Of a DNA stretch of 64,000 bases, positions 23,001-30,379 are shown one piece after another (the first letter of the stretch is position 1; each line of letters opens with the position of its first letter). The notes below the pieces were generated by a model. That model worked only from the letters and a program-made list of their open reading frames with translations. It had not been told where the DNA came from and did not search any database. A program made the translations under genes and the position numbers. Source of the DNA: Saccharina japonica (lineage: Eukaryota; Sar; Phaeophyceae; Laminariales; Laminariaceae); assembly GCA_008828725.1 (NCBI GenBank), contig MEHQ01003846.1:123082-187081 (forward strand), in the 5' to 3' direction.

Positions 23001-26000
23001 TATTTTTTCCCTAATTGAATTTATTTTATACTCGTTAATATCGGCCCTTATAGGATTTTACTATTAATAGTGGTATGCGCCAACCGATAATACCGGCACT
23101 ATACTCGTAGCGGCAACCGGCACTAATCCCCATAGTACAGTACCACACTGGTGAATCCCATCTACGCCAAGCGATTCCACGGGCACTATTTACTATATAT
23201 AGCGTGCAACCGGCACTACGCAACCGCAACCGGCACTATAGAGGGACCACTGCTTTATCTAGATATATCAAACCCTGACTGACTGCTGTAAATGGCAACA
23301 TCGACCGCGCGGCTTATTCTCTTGGTCAGGATTTCCGGCTGCGGATGCGGCGTCAGAGAAATGGACGGACGAGTACCTCCACGATAATTTGCGGGAGTGC
23401 CCGAGGTGCAACGTGATGCGATCAGGTACGGTTTGCTTTGGGCTAGGCTGGGCTGGGTTGGGTTGGGTTGGGTTGGGTTGGGTTGGGTTGGGCTGGGCTG
23501 GGTTGGGTTGGGTTGGGTTGGGTTGGAGTTTGTTGGGGTTGATGTTGGCATGTTTGTGTTGTGTTGGGCTTGGCTTGGCTTGGCTGGGCTGGGTTGGGTT
23601 GGGTAGAGTTGGGGTGGGGTGGGATGCGGTGTGTTGTGTCGTTTTCTACTGGTTCTGGACAACCCCGATCCCCTCCCTCGCCCTCCGCCTCCACCTCCGG
23701 AGCAGAAACCCACCGCAATGTTGTCGGTCCCCTACGCTTAGCCACGACTTGGTTCATTCGAGGGCAGTTTTCCTTTTACTGTGTTGCAGTACTACTGTAC
23801 TGTACAGCAGTATTCGACACTCTGGTTGACGGACCCTGCGTACGAGACAAACCGGACTAGCTCTGACCCCAACCCTAACCCTAATCCTAGCCGAATCAAA
23901 CGTAACTACCTTTGACCCATCAAACGTAACGACCTTTGACCAACTTGCCGGTCGCCCCGGTGGTCTAGCAGTTAACCAGTAAGATGGCTGAAGTTGAGGT
24001 CAGGGGTTCGAGTCTCCCTACGAAGATTTTTATTATCAAATGACATCAGCTGTCGAGAGCGCCTATTAAAGCGTGAGTAGGCACAATTCGACGAGAGTCG
24101 ACGACGGGAAGAAAGTGCTGAAATAGTCTCGCGTTGAAAATTCTAGGCGCGAACCGTAGTGGGGAAGGAGGAGAAGAGCCTACTTAAGTGACCCCGGATC
24201 TGAGTTACGACTAAAGAGGGAGAGAGATAAAGGGCGAAGATATGAATGGGATGGACAAAACAAAATAACGAAACATTTAACAGTTGGGCCGCTGAATCTG
24301 ATCAACCCTAAATATACACTACGCACTGAAAACAAATTTCCCCCAATAATTCAAAGTAGTACGTATTTTCCCAACAAAATGATTGCAGTTCTTTTAGGGG
24401 GTAACCCCTTAAAGTGGGACCGCACTCCCGTTGTGGGAAAAAAATACTTGGAATTAGTATGGAGTATTTAGGTTTCTGTACAGTGGTGTAGTATTAAAAG
24501 GGCTAAGTTTATGTGGTAAGTTCTACTGCTGGTTCACCCTCCCCTCTCTATGGCCATACGACTACGGCCATGCATGACAGGAGTACACCCCCTCTAACCC
24601 CCCCCCCTATAGGTTGGGTTGGCGTCGGTTGGCAACGACGCTGTAAAACACGCCACTCGCTGCGTGGAGCTAGACAACCAGGGTGCCGTTTTTTTTTGTC
24701 ATTTGTTTTGGCGGTCACCAAAGCTGGCGGTCGAGTAGATCATTTGTGCGGGGTGGAGAATCTTTGTTCCGCACAAGGGGAATGGTCGTATCACGTAGTG
24801 TTAATATGGTAAGGCGTCCGCGAGGCAGTTACATAGTAAAACCCATTGCTGTCTCCGGAAGTGGCCACACCAGAAATTAAATTAACTCATTGAAGCTGTC
24901 GTCCATATGCAAGTCCGCCTCAGAGGCGGTTCTTAGCAGGATGCAGCTCACCCTCCATGCGACTCGCCCAATACCTCACGGCGTTTCGCGCTTGGTGCAA
25001 GCAATGTCTGCCTGGTTGGTGAAAACCCAACGNCCCCCACCCCCACCCCCACCACCGCCGCAGAAAATAACCGGTTCATGTTCTGGCACAAACCGAGAAG
25101 TCCTGGGGCGTACCCGACGTGGAAGCCTCCGACTAAACCGAACGACATGGGGTTCAAGGAGTGGCATCTGTGGAGCCAGGAGGCCGACGCGCGTAAGATC
25201 GGCCCTGACGATTTGCACTACTATCTCACCGCAGGTAATTTTTTTTTTTCTTATTTTTATTTAGAATATCTATGTATTCTTCGTGGTGGCAGGTATATAA
25301 GGGTCGTTCTTATCGAGCAACCTTTTTTCCAAAATTTCCAATATTTTTTCCCCAAAGAAACCCAGGAAAAGCAGGAAAAACAGGATTTCTTTGGAAAGTT
25401 TGGAATTTTAATAGAGGACAAAATGCTTGGAAGGCTTCGCATTCCAATATTTGGAAATTCGTTTTGGAAAATTTGGAAATCCTAAAAATTGCGCGAAAAA
25501 AATATTCGAATTTTTGGGAAAAGTTGCTCGATAAGAACGACACTAAATACATGTATAAAATTGCAGGTGCTGCTCTGTGAACGCTTCTCAGCATTTTTTG
25601 TCAGACGCAAAATTTGAGCCATGTTCGCGATACCTCGCGATGAGGTCCCACGTGGCGGTCAGCAACTTCCTCATCGTGCTCTCCGACCCCTACTCTGCCT
25701 ACTCTGCCAAGGGCGGCCTCGGCCGTGCCCAGCCCGTGTCTCGCGGGGGTGCATTTTTTTTTTAGGATTTCATGCCTCTTTGTCGGTTTTGTAAAACCCC
25801 GGGCCTTTTTTTTGTCCGTTGTGACTGCTGTTTTGTGGCCTTGGTCAGGCGTTCCTGCCGATAAGAAGACCCCGCCTTTGACGGACTCTTTCATCGCGAA
25901 CGACTTGAGCTTTTTCAGCACCAAAACGGAGAACTTCTTCATCACGGATGTGAGTTAAACCACCGATCTTTACGCTTTATGTTGTGACCGTTACTTTTTT

Positions 26001-26950
26001 TGTGACGGTTCGTCGATACAGTCACGCTTTTTTGTTGTGACGGTTACCTTCTTTTTTTTTTTTGACGGTTACGCGTTTTGTTGTGACGGTGTTCGATTTT
26101 TGTTTTGCCCGTTACGCTTTTTATTGCGACGGTTTTTGTACGTTTTTCGTGGCAACGTTTTTTTGTTATAACGGTTTACGTTTGATGGGACGGTTTCTCT
26201 TTTTGTTGTGACGGTTACATTTTTGTTGTTGTGACGGTTACGCTTTTTTGTGACATTTGTTGTTGTGACAGTCACAATTGTTATCGTGATGGTTACGTTT
26301 TTATTATGGCAGTTCCGTTTTATTGTGGAGACGGTTGCGTTTTCGGTTGTGACAGTTACGTTTTTTGTTATGGCGGTTCCAGCACCCGGGGTGGACATGG
26401 TTATTTTGCGTTAGGCATCTCGAGCTAGTGTTTTGAGTGTCTGGTTCACGCATTGTTTTCATGTTCGAAAACTCAGCAACGAAGCTAGGCTTTGGTCGTA
26501 GAGTGCAAGCACTGCACGTAAAAAAGTGACCGCTACGGCTTCCACACCCGATCCCCCCTCTCTCCTGATCGGTATTTAACCGACGTCCCCCATCCCGACA
26601 TTGTACGGGATGCGAGGGTCTATGGTCATACGACTACGGTCATGGATAACATGAGTACACCCCCTATACCCCCCCCCTCTCGCGCGCCATCCCCTCCCCT
26701 TCTTCCACCCTTTTTTATTTTTTAGGTGAAATATCAGAAGGGTATCCAGTGCCGGTTCGGGGCTCGCGGTATCATCGCCGAGAGCCATTTCGATCACGGG
26801 CGGAACTTCATCCTTATGCTCAGGGGGCGGAAGCGGTACCTTCTAAACCCTCCCCAGGCCTGCCCGTACCTGGGCATCATCAAGGAGAAGCAGCACCCTT
26901 CTTTCCGCCACTCGGAGGTGGACTGGGCTGACGAGTCCGATTGGCCCGAG
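10681..26950 (+). CDS. Cupin_8/JmjC-like Fe(II) protein with signal peptide; 7 exons, 3' end not found
   Basis: The join 10681-11049, 22303-22381, 23330-23425, 25064-25234, 25605-25748, 25849-25949, 26726-26950 gives 395 uninterrupted codons. Every junction is GT...AG and the phases fit (0,1,1,1,1,0,0). Residues about 18-35 are a hydrophobic stretch ending CGTA, consistent with a secretory signal peptide or anchor. Residues about 163-170 read EKWTDEYL. The last exon has HFDHGRN (His341, Asp343, Asn347), then GRKRYLLNPP, the Fe-binding HxD and following Asn/Lys of cupin_8/JmjC (FIH-like) 2-oxoglutarate oxygenases. The second His, expected in a further exon, was not found between 26951 and the FTR1 gene. 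It may sit beyond an unrecognised junction, or be lost. Substrate is unknown; a secretory-pathway location is inferred. The Met at 10681 is the first in-frame Met; Met10 (10708) is an alternative. Confidence 0.8.
11190..11475. mobile_element. Inverted-repeat element with TTAGGG-like core, in intron 1
   Basis: About 40-bp inverted repeats at 11190-11231 and 11438-11475 share GTGCAGGTTGCACCTGCAAA and AGTTTTTGTGCA. The centre (11340-11385) has GGGTTCGGGTTCGGGTTAGGGTTAGGGG. The architecture matches the element at 7092-7379 although the inverted repeats differ. It lies 140 bp downstream of the exon 1 donor. Confidence 0.7.
11512..11593. mobile_element. M3 MITE fragment
   Basis: It contains CCGGTATGCGCCAGCCCATA, GCGGCAACCGGCACTACTCC and GCACACTAGG, matching the left half of M3 copies at 14484 and 23066. 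The right half is absent. Confidence 0.65.
11775..12240. repeat. About 200-bp tandem repeat with AGCTCAGC / GCTGTGCTGT blocks
   Basis: Three degenerate units each contain a CACCCAGCTC start, an AGCTCAGCACAGC-like block, and (in the first two) a GTGCTGTGCTGTGC-like block that is partly complementary to the first. CATACCAGACG and GTACCACATAGA-type spacers separate them. Each unit could form a hairpin. The long frames across it are repeat artefacts. Confidence 0.6.
12470..12566. mobile_element. M1 MITE (piggyBac-like ends), intact copy
   Basis: Begins TTAACCCTTTTAGGACTGC and ends CCTGTAAGGGTTAA, with TTAA at both outer edges. The two halves are near-complementary (CCCGTTTTGGGGACAAA and TTTGTCCCCAAAACGGG), so the whole element folds. 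It is nearly identical to 5946-6042, indicating recent mobilisation. Confidence 0.85.
12828..12924. mobile_element. M2 MITE, flanked by TTA
   Basis: Inverted ends GGGGAGCATAGTTAATAGGA and TTAACTATGGTCCCCC, interior ACAAAAACCTATACATTTAC. TTA lies just outside each end (ATTTACC...; ...CCCTTAAT), consistent with a 3-bp TWA duplication of PIF/Harbinger type. Confidence 0.75.
13590..13835. repeat. Tandem duplication, about 115-bp unit
   Basis: Two units share CCCCCATGCCT, a tract ending GAACTGTTGCATCTCTTGTT or GAGCTGTGACATCTCTTATT, and CATACTGCTGTAGCCCGTAG. A (GT)n tract precedes them at 13562-13580. No coding signal. Confidence 0.6.
13836..14483. other. Intron 1 stretch with no recognised element
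   Basis: A short GTTATATCGGTT / GTTATACCCGTT-type direct repeat is seen near 14155-14200. Nothing else is recognised. Confidence 0.4.
14484..14677. mobile_element. M3 MITE, full-length copy
   Basis: About 190 bp from CAGTAGTGCCGGTGCCTCTATAG to CGGCACTATAGAGGGACCAC. The ends are inverted, with internal repeats of GCACTATA(G)CGGCAACCGGC. The CAG...CTG termini are compatible with a hAT-type MITE but no 8-bp duplication is evident. Confidence 0.75.
15280..16545. repeat. 113-bp higher-order satellite of about 19-bp monomers
   Basis: The subunit is a variant of CAAGATAACACACTGTAAT. Six variants (AAGATAACAC, AAGACAACAC, CAATATAACAC, CATTCAAGATAACACC, AAGGTAGCAC, AAGGCAACAC) form a 113-bp unit. The marker GCATTCAAGATAACACCCTG starts at 15475, 15588, 15701 and then every 113 bp to 16492: ten markers, nine full periods, essentially identical. 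The first 150 bp and last 40 bp are more degenerate, as expected at array edges. Confidence 0.95.
16546..17110. repeat. R4-like dispersed repeats
   Basis: 16546-16720 parallels 6583-6777. 16935-17110 has CACCCCCCCCCGTTCGGACAAA, AAGAGGCTGGTCTTTTCG and TTCTGAGGGTAATCACTTGAGG; the last part recurs at 59150-59200 and a piece at 17970-18030. It leads directly into the M4 MITE pair at 17230, as at 59140-59560, so the larger unit of about 450-700 bp is itself dispersed. Confidence 0.55.
17230..17483. mobile_element. M4 MITE (PIF/Harbinger Tourist-like), TAA duplication
   Basis: Termini GGGCCCATATTAACGAATAT and CGTTAAAACGGGCCC, with TAA immediately outside both ends (17227-17229 and 17484-17486). 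The interior has inverted CTTTTCATTGGTCAACACGC / GTGTTGACCAATGAAAAGCG arms around GATCCTAATCTTTGG. GGGCC-type termini with a TWA duplication are typical of Tourist-like PIF/Harbinger MITEs (established); assignment here is inferred. Confidence 0.8.
17488..17695. mobile_element. M4 MITE, second adjacent copy
   Basis: Starts GGGCCCATATTAACGAGTAT and ends CGTTAAAACGGGCCC, followed by TAA. It abuts the first copy with only TAAA between them. Other copies are 22853-23047 and 59336-59545. A larger relative with similar ends lies at 50543-51353. Confidence 0.8.
18550..18715. repeat. Direct repeat, about 115-bp spacing
   Basis: AGCGATTTGCGTCAGCGCAG at 18552 and AGCGATGCGCGTCAGCGCAA at 18672 are each followed by a CTTTTNTAG and GGGTGGG-type stretch. 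Just upstream, three ATTTCAAGAT/AAATCAAGAT-like blocks occur at 18410-18480. Confidence 0.5.
18746..19243 (-). mobile_element. R2 retroposon-like repeat, long copy
   Basis: Read on the minus strand it ends with GGTCATACGACTACGGCC followed by a C-rich run, the end shared by all copies. The body contains CATTGTAGGGATGCGAGGGT, CCAACCAGGCAGAC-type sequence, AAGTCCGCCTCAGAGGCGG and GTGGCCAC. Other copies: 24541-25033, 38041-38510, 57270-57513, 61984-62080, and tail-only pieces at 26582-26665 and 27675-27720. One constant end with variable truncation of the other suggests target-primed retroposition. No reading frame is preserved. Confidence 0.7.
19690..19985. repeat. TACCGAAATACCGG-rich repeat
   Basis: Dense, partly palindromic repeats of ATACCGAAATACCGG and CGGTATTTCGGTATT types, in two blocks (19695-19840 and 19935-19985) with a unique spacer. 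A similar block occurs at 28050-28225. No gene. Confidence 0.6.
20100..20320. repeat. Imperfect inverted repeat, GAGGCAGGGGCAGG
   Basis: AACGTTGAACAAGCGCATGACAGCGATAGC...GGCGAGATC at the left is matched by GATCTCGCC...GCTGTCATGCACTTGTTCAACGTTG at the right, with complementary AGGGGCAGGAGG / CCTCCTGCCCCT blocks in the centre. It is a foldback structure of about 200 bp. A (CTG)8-9 run follows at about 20410-20436. Confidence 0.65.
20706..20996 (-). mobile_element. tRNA-derived SINE, copy D
   Basis: Reverse-complement copy of the A/C subfamily: GTCATAACTCAGATCCGGGATC, CCCACTACGGTTCTTGCC, TTGCTAACTCACGCTCTCGCG, TTTTGCGAGAAAAAG, then a box B remnant (GGCTCGAACTCACGACC). Box A is degenerate or missing at the right end. 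It lies within intron 1 of the cupin gene. Confidence 0.8.
21100..21283. mobile_element. M5 MITE-like element
   Basis: ACACCTAATAAGCAACGGG at the left and CTTCGTAGGTGTTCCTGTA at the right are the inverted ends. The interior includes GCTGGCCCAGGCTGGATTTC and ACTCTCGAATTTCTT as in 5497-5668. Confidence 0.7.
21600..21850. repeat. Degenerate tandem repeat of TATTGTCGCRRCAATAGACT
   Basis: Four to five units of about 50-60 bp, each holding TATTGTCGC-type sequence followed by its near-complement GCAATAGACTA, so each unit can fold. No coding content. Confidence 0.6.
21945..22160. repeat. (GGTC)n / (GGTCNGTC)n microsatellite, two tracts
   Basis: Tracts at 21947-22030 and 22101-22150 of GGTCGGTC/GGTCTGTC, separated by sequence partly duplicated around them (GTGGGCAGG...AACTGG / GTGGGCAGGTGACTCG, both followed by CCACAGG). 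It lies just before cupin exon 2. Confidence 0.8.
22303..22381 (+). CDS. Cupin gene exon 2
   Basis: Codons 124-149 plus the first base of codon 150 (ALNYSIPAERAMAEQLRDCE...). The acceptor is GTTTCAG and the donor GTGAGC at 22382. The exon is much GC-richer than the AT-rich flanks. It enters in phase 0 and leaves in phase 1, matching exon 3. Confidence 0.8.
22751..23050. mobile_element. Adjacent M2 (22751-22849) and M4 (22853-23047) MITEs
   Basis: M2: GGGGAGCCATAGTAAATAGG to CCTATTTACTATGGCCCCCC. The M4 copy starts three bases later: GGGCCCGTTTTAACGAAA to CTCGTTAATATCGGCCC, with TTA at 22850-22852 and 23048-23050 as a clean 3-bp duplication. The M2 right flank and the M4 left flank share that TTA, so the second element inserted next to the first. 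Confidence 0.8.
23066..23253. mobile_element. M3 MITE
   Basis: GTGGTATGCGCCAACCGATA...CGGCACTATACTCGTAGCGG...AATCCCAT...CCGGCACTATAGAGGGACCAC, as in 14484-14677. It lies in the intron between cupin exons 2 and 3. Confidence 0.75.
23330..23425 (+). CDS. Cupin gene exon 3
   Basis: Completes codon 150 (Gly) and encodes 151-181, including EKWTDEYLHDNL and CPRC. Acceptor TTGGTCAG, donor GTACGG at 23426. The WTDEYL block is the segment that usually precedes the core of cupin_8-type proteins. Confidence 0.85.
23443..23625. repeat. (GGTTG)n / (GGCTG)n array in cupin intron 3
   Basis: Pentamer repeats GGTTG and GGCTG run from just downstream of the exon 3 donor in two blocks (23443-23525 and 23565-23620). 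The G-rich sense strand could form G-quadruplexes in the transcript. The WVGLGWVGLG / TQPNPTQP frames are artefacts. Confidence 0.85.
23946..24270 (+). mobile_element. tRNA-derived SINE, copy E (best tRNA-like head)
   Basis: The head GGTCGCCCCGGTGGTCTAGCAG has a box A-like TGGTCTAGCAGTTAACCAG and a box B GGGTTCGAGTC at 24005-24015. The body has GTCGAGAGCGCCTATTAAAG, GAACCGTAGTGGGG, ACCCCGGATCTGAGTTACGA and an A-rich end (ACAAAACAAAATAACG). It sits in the intron between cupin exons 3 and 4. The spacing of box A and B suits a Pol III internal promoter. Confidence 0.85.
24398..24510. mobile_element. M1-related MITE, degenerate
   Basis: CCCTTAAAGTGGGACCGCACTCCCGTTGTGGG, then TTGGAATTAGTATGGAGTATT and TATTAAAAGGGCTAA. 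This longer variant of M1 (also at 39545 and 54935) keeps ACTTGGAATT in the centre. Confidence 0.6.
24541..25033 (+). mobile_element. R2 repeat, rearranged copy abutting cupin exon 4
   Basis: An R2 tail (GGCCATACGACTACGGCCAT...GTACACCCCC plus C-run) occupies 24541-24610. A long R2 body follows (GAGCTAGACAACCAGGGTGC... to GTGAAAACCCAACG at 25032) that lacks its own tail. This looks like two R2 insertions in series. The body ends at the N at 25033, next to a C/CA-rich polypyrimidine tract that is the acceptor region of exon 4. Confidence 0.7.
25064..25234 (+). CDS. Cupin gene exon 4
   Basis: Completes codon 182 and encodes 183-238: NRFMFWHKPRSPGAYPTWK...GFKEWHLWSQEADARKIGPD. The acceptor follows a C-rich tract ending CCGCAG at 25063; donor GTAATT at 25235. 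Tryptophan-rich and clearly coding. Confidence 0.85.
25605..25748 (+). CDS. Cupin gene exon 5
   Basis: The acceptor TTTTGTCAG (25604) is chosen because the two nearer upstream AGs give stop codons in the required phase. It encodes codons 239-286: DAKFEPCSRYLAMRSHVAVS, then NFLIVLSDPYSAYSAKGGLG. The donor is GTGCAT at 25749. The intron just upstream has a T/A-rich tract (25310-25560) with no repeat match. Confidence 0.8.
25849..25949 (+). CDS. Cupin gene exon 6
   Basis: Completes codon 287 (Gly) and encodes 288-320 (VPADKKTPPL...DLSFFSTKTENFFITD). Acceptor TTGGTCAG, donor GTGAGT at 25950, leaving in phase 0. The preceding intron is only 100 bp. Confidence 0.85.
25985..26395. repeat. GTGACGGTTACGTTTTT minisatellite in cupin intron 6
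   Basis: About eighteen degenerate units of TTGTGACGGTTACGTTTTTT, roughly 20-25 bp each, fill the intron between exons 6 and 7. T-richness may contribute to branch/acceptor context. The NVTVTTKN frame is an artefact. Confidence 0.8.
26582..26665 (+). mobile_element. R2 tail fragment
   Basis: CCCGACATTGTACGGGATGC, GGTCTATGGTCATACGACTA and GAGTACACCCCC plus a C-rich run: only the anchored end of R2, 60 bp upstream of cupin exon 7. Confidence 0.7.
26726..26950 (+). CDS. Cupin gene exon 7 (Fe-binding motif)
   Basis: 75 codons (321-395), phase 0 at both ends, between TTTTTAG and the donor GTGCGT at 26951. It carries AESHFDHGRNFILMLRGRKR and YLLNPP, the HxD Fe(II) site with the following Asn and Lys of cupin_8/JmjC proteins, and then SFRHSEVDWADESDWPE. 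This is the most diagnostic exon. No continuation was identified: exon 8 should contain a W-x-H or HxxxxxN strand. Confidence 0.9.
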
Positions 26951-26964
26951 GTGCGTTCTGGGGA

Positions 26965-27240
26965 ACGGTTCTGGAAATGGTTCTGCGGGTGGCTCGTAGA
27001 CGGTTCCACGGACGGTTCCGCTGGGGGTTTTATCTTTTCTTGGCTTCGCTTTGTTGGTTTCAAAAGGGCTGTTCAGTTCAGTCGGTCGAACTCGGAGTTG
27101 ATGGGTTCCACGGACGGTTCCACGGACGGTTCTGCGGACGGTTTCGCCGCTGTTGTCGCTTTGTCGGATGTAAATGGAGCAGTGCGATATTGACCCGAGG
27201 TTCTGTTCCGTAGACGGTTCGCCGCTGTTTTCGCTTTTTC
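26965..27240. repeat. GACGGTTCCRCGGACGGTTC minisatellite
   Basis: Interspersed GGTTCYRCGGACGGTTC units with two copies of a longer block (TTTTCGCTT / TTGTCGCTTTGT flanked). It lies immediately after the exon 7 donor. No coding signal. Confidence 0.65.
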
Positions 27241-28049
27241 CCTTCGTTGGTTGATAACGGAGCGGTATTCATATTTGTACACAGAAGGTCCGTACATCTC
27301 TGGACAGAGTAGTGTTATTTTTTGGGGAAAGGCAATTAATAGGGTTGGGCATGGCAGTAGTAATCTACTGACTGTCCTGGCCAGTATATTCGCCAGTAGT
27401 TTTTTTTTTCTGACCTGCGTCCAAGAAACACGCCAAATTATAGTACGGAAACTCACCAAAGGCGTTTCGGAAGGAGAGAGGAGAGGAGAGAAAGTATACT
27501 GCTGCAATCCAGTATATACTGATGGATGTTGACGACAGTACAATCGCTACTGACTGAGTTAGCTAGTGCCCAGCCCTGGTAACTAAGCCAACTTATGATA
27601 GCAACGCCCCCCTCCTATACTTTCCCTGTGCCCGCTTCAGACATAAGCACGCACGACTTCAATGTTTTCTGAGTACCCGACGTGCTCCGACTACGGCCAT
27701 GCATGAGTACCCCCCCTCTCGAAAGGGATGCGTGGTCAATGGTCAAATGACAAAAGCCGGTACGCAAGTACCCGTACTCGGCCCACAGTCTACCGTACTC
27801 CGCCTCGCGATCCACGCCGACGGAAGCCAGACAATGCTTCAGCTGCACGTAGTAAGTTGGTGGCTTCGCGTGACACCTGGACACTTGAACGCCCGTATCT
27901 TGAAGGTGTACCGGTACGCAAGTACCCGTACTTGTATCGTAGCTCGTACGAGCAGTATCATATACCAGGTACCTGATACCTGGTATCTGGTCATCTGTCG
28001 CTCGATTATCATAACGGTTCGCCATGCGGCGCAATTATTATAGTTTAAG
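27241..28049. other. No gene recognised
   Basis: Contains an R2 tail-like piece at 27675-27720 (CCGACTACGGCCATGCATGAG, GTACCCCCCC) and GTAC/CAGGTA-rich sequence at 27930-27990. No exon-like downstream continuation of the cupin gene was recognised. Confidence 0.4.
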
Positions 28050-28225
28050 ATACGATCCAGTCCAGGATGGATACCGAACCCAAAAAAAAACGTTCGATAT
28101 TTTTTCAAAATACCGAAACTCATAAATAGTTTCGGTATTTTTTCGGTATTTGTCGGTATTTCAACAAAACGAGGTTCGGTATTTTCCCGGTATTTTCCGG
28201 TACCCCACAAAGAGAGTTTCGATAT
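28050..28225. repeat. TACCGAAA / TTTCGGTATT repeat
   Basis: Starts GATGGATACCGAACC, like 19703, and runs through repeated TTTCGGTATTTT units. It is the second member of the 19690-19985 family. Confidence 0.6.
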
Positions 28226-29453
28226 TTCTTGGTACAATCGCGCTGGGTGTATGTCGTTGACTGGACGTACGTGCTACCGAGTATGGTGCAAGATTAGGTA
28301 TATACTGATCACAGGAACGATGTGGGGCATACGAACAATACCACCATGGGCCCTGAAAAATCTCGAAAGTCGGACGAAAGGGATGAAACTGCCTTCATTG
28401 ATGGCTGATGATTAGGTTATTATGATGACCAATAGTCAACAATAACTCGTTTCGCTGACGGCTAGCCCGTGGTCACAAAACACGCCAAGAAACGACCAGA
28501 CAGGAAACTACAAACAACTACCTGCCACAAAATAATACATGCATGCGCCATGCACCGCAGTTCGCAGTAGCAGTGGTACCATCAGCTGAGTATCACTACA
28601 CCCTTACGCAAGGCAACGGTGCTATCCATAATAGCTGCGGGACGCCATCCCGTAACACATACACTCGTAAATGTACGAGTATCTTCAAATCAAATAATAC
28701 CAGAAAGAAAAACAAACAAACAAAATATTAAGGAGTACAAGGTTCCCCTCCGGGACGTGACTGGGGGAGTGGCGCAAGGGCGAATCGAAAACCTAATATT
28801 AATATTAAAATAACAGCATGCGATGTTGTATCATACGCATATCATATTTCTATTGTATACCTGGTACGTATTAATAGCACATGCTATATATATACATGTT
28901 ATAAAATATCCTCGTATTGCGGTTCATAAATAAATATGTAGACCTTTTTAGAACCACAACACCTGCAGTTTTTTAGATAAAACATACTCGTAAATAAATA
29001 TGGTGGAACCGATACTATTGACTCGATCGTTCTTAGAGATTTGTGAATGATCCCGCCAAACGTATTAGTCAATATATTGAAATACTCGTAACATATTTAA
29101 TTGTTGTGGCGCTCAAGGTAAGGAAAGGTCTATCCCGCACAAAACCGAGAGAAAACTCCCGACAAAAAAAACGTTTGAAAATTCCACAAAAGTGTGACAC
29201 GCTGCACACACGCGCATGACACGGCACACACCGCACACGCACGCACACGTGACACATGGAACACAGTACTCCTACAGAGTAGTGGTGAGATAATAAATGT
29301 TTTACAGAAGAAGTAGAAAAGGATGCACCGAAGAAGGGGCTGAAAGTGTCGACCACACCTGCCTAAGAAATCCACTTGATTTTTGTGTGCTTCCTGTCTT
29401 ATATTATGGGGGTCTGGGTTACGTACAATAAAAAAAAAGAGTATCATACGTAG

Positions 29454-29517
29454 TCATCGCCAAGGATCGAACTCAAGCCTTCGAGCATAGAATCGTGCAT
29501 GGTGACCGTTTGCCTAT
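29454..29517 (-). other. tRNA-like segment inside R3
   Basis: On the minus strand: AAACGGTCACCATGCACGAT, then a GCTCGAAGGCTTGAGTTCGATCC T-arm-like end. GAGTTCGATCC matches a tRNA box B. The counterpart in the other R3 copy (about 60944-61010) has TATAGTCAAATGGTCACCAT and the same GGCTTGAGTTCGATCC. Clover folding is incomplete by eye, so I call it tRNA-derived rather than a tRNA gene. Confidence 0.5.
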
Positions 29518-30356
29518 ATTTTCAAAGATACGTTTTCCATGTACTGCCACGTACACGATTATTTGTCGCGGCCCGCGTCAGACAAACGACAGGCCGCACA
29601 TACATGATGCAAGCACAGCAGCAAGCAACAACAGCAGTAGTAGAAGAGAGAGAGAGGTGGTGGTGCCTGATGATGGATGCGAGCCTGCGATGAAGCAACC
29701 ACTAATTAATAGCCACAGCAGCATACGGTGGATCCGCCACAGGCACGTCTGCTGCTTGTGCTTCTAGCCGGGGCTGTGGCGTTGCTTGTGTTCGTTGCAT
29801 GTTGTTTGATGTATCGTGGTATTCAAAAGCGGTCATTCATTTCCAGTCAGAGTGGGCGTGGCTCTGTCACACACAGCAGCAGCAGAACAGAAAAGAGTAG
29901 TTAATGTGGATTATGGACGGTAGGCTCCGATAGACACAGCTAGCCACAGCACTACAGCGCAGATGAGCGTTATTCTGGCACGTACGCATGACACATGGAG
30001 CCCATCAACAGCAGCAGCGGGCAGAAGAGTGGTGGGGGTGGTGGTGTCGTTTGGTAACGGATTGCTGGCTCCTATGAAAGCAACTACTCGTACGAAGCAA
30101 CAACAGAGCACACCACAGATCTGCCTTCGAGGCGCACAGTGTTGTATCACTCTGTCCAGAAAAGTAACGACAGTTTATATATAGTTTTAATGAACAAAAG
30201 TTTCTTACATTTCGGGACAGCGGAGAGATTCGTACATGAGCATCAATCTGCAGGTACTGGTATGATACCATGAGGAAAATCGCAGGCTTCGACAAAAGCA
30301 ACTCGTCACGGTACAGCACGGATCTGAGGCACGCGCATGCATGGTGTGATGCCTAC

Positions 30357-30379
30357 TGCTGCTGCTGCTGCTGCTGCTG
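30357..30379. repeat. (CTG)n microsatellite
   Basis: Seven to eight CTG units. Similar short CTG/CAG runs occur at 20410-20436 and 52206-52232. Confidence 0.8.

Noticed and set aside
23397-23713. WVGLGWVGLG / TQPNPTQP frames as a repeat protein
   Set aside because: They lie in the GGTTG pentamer array beginning inside an intron of the cupin gene; no independent support.
29454-29517. Functional tRNA gene
   Set aside because: Box B is good but acceptor stem pairing and D-arm are incomplete, and the segment is inside a dispersed repeat.
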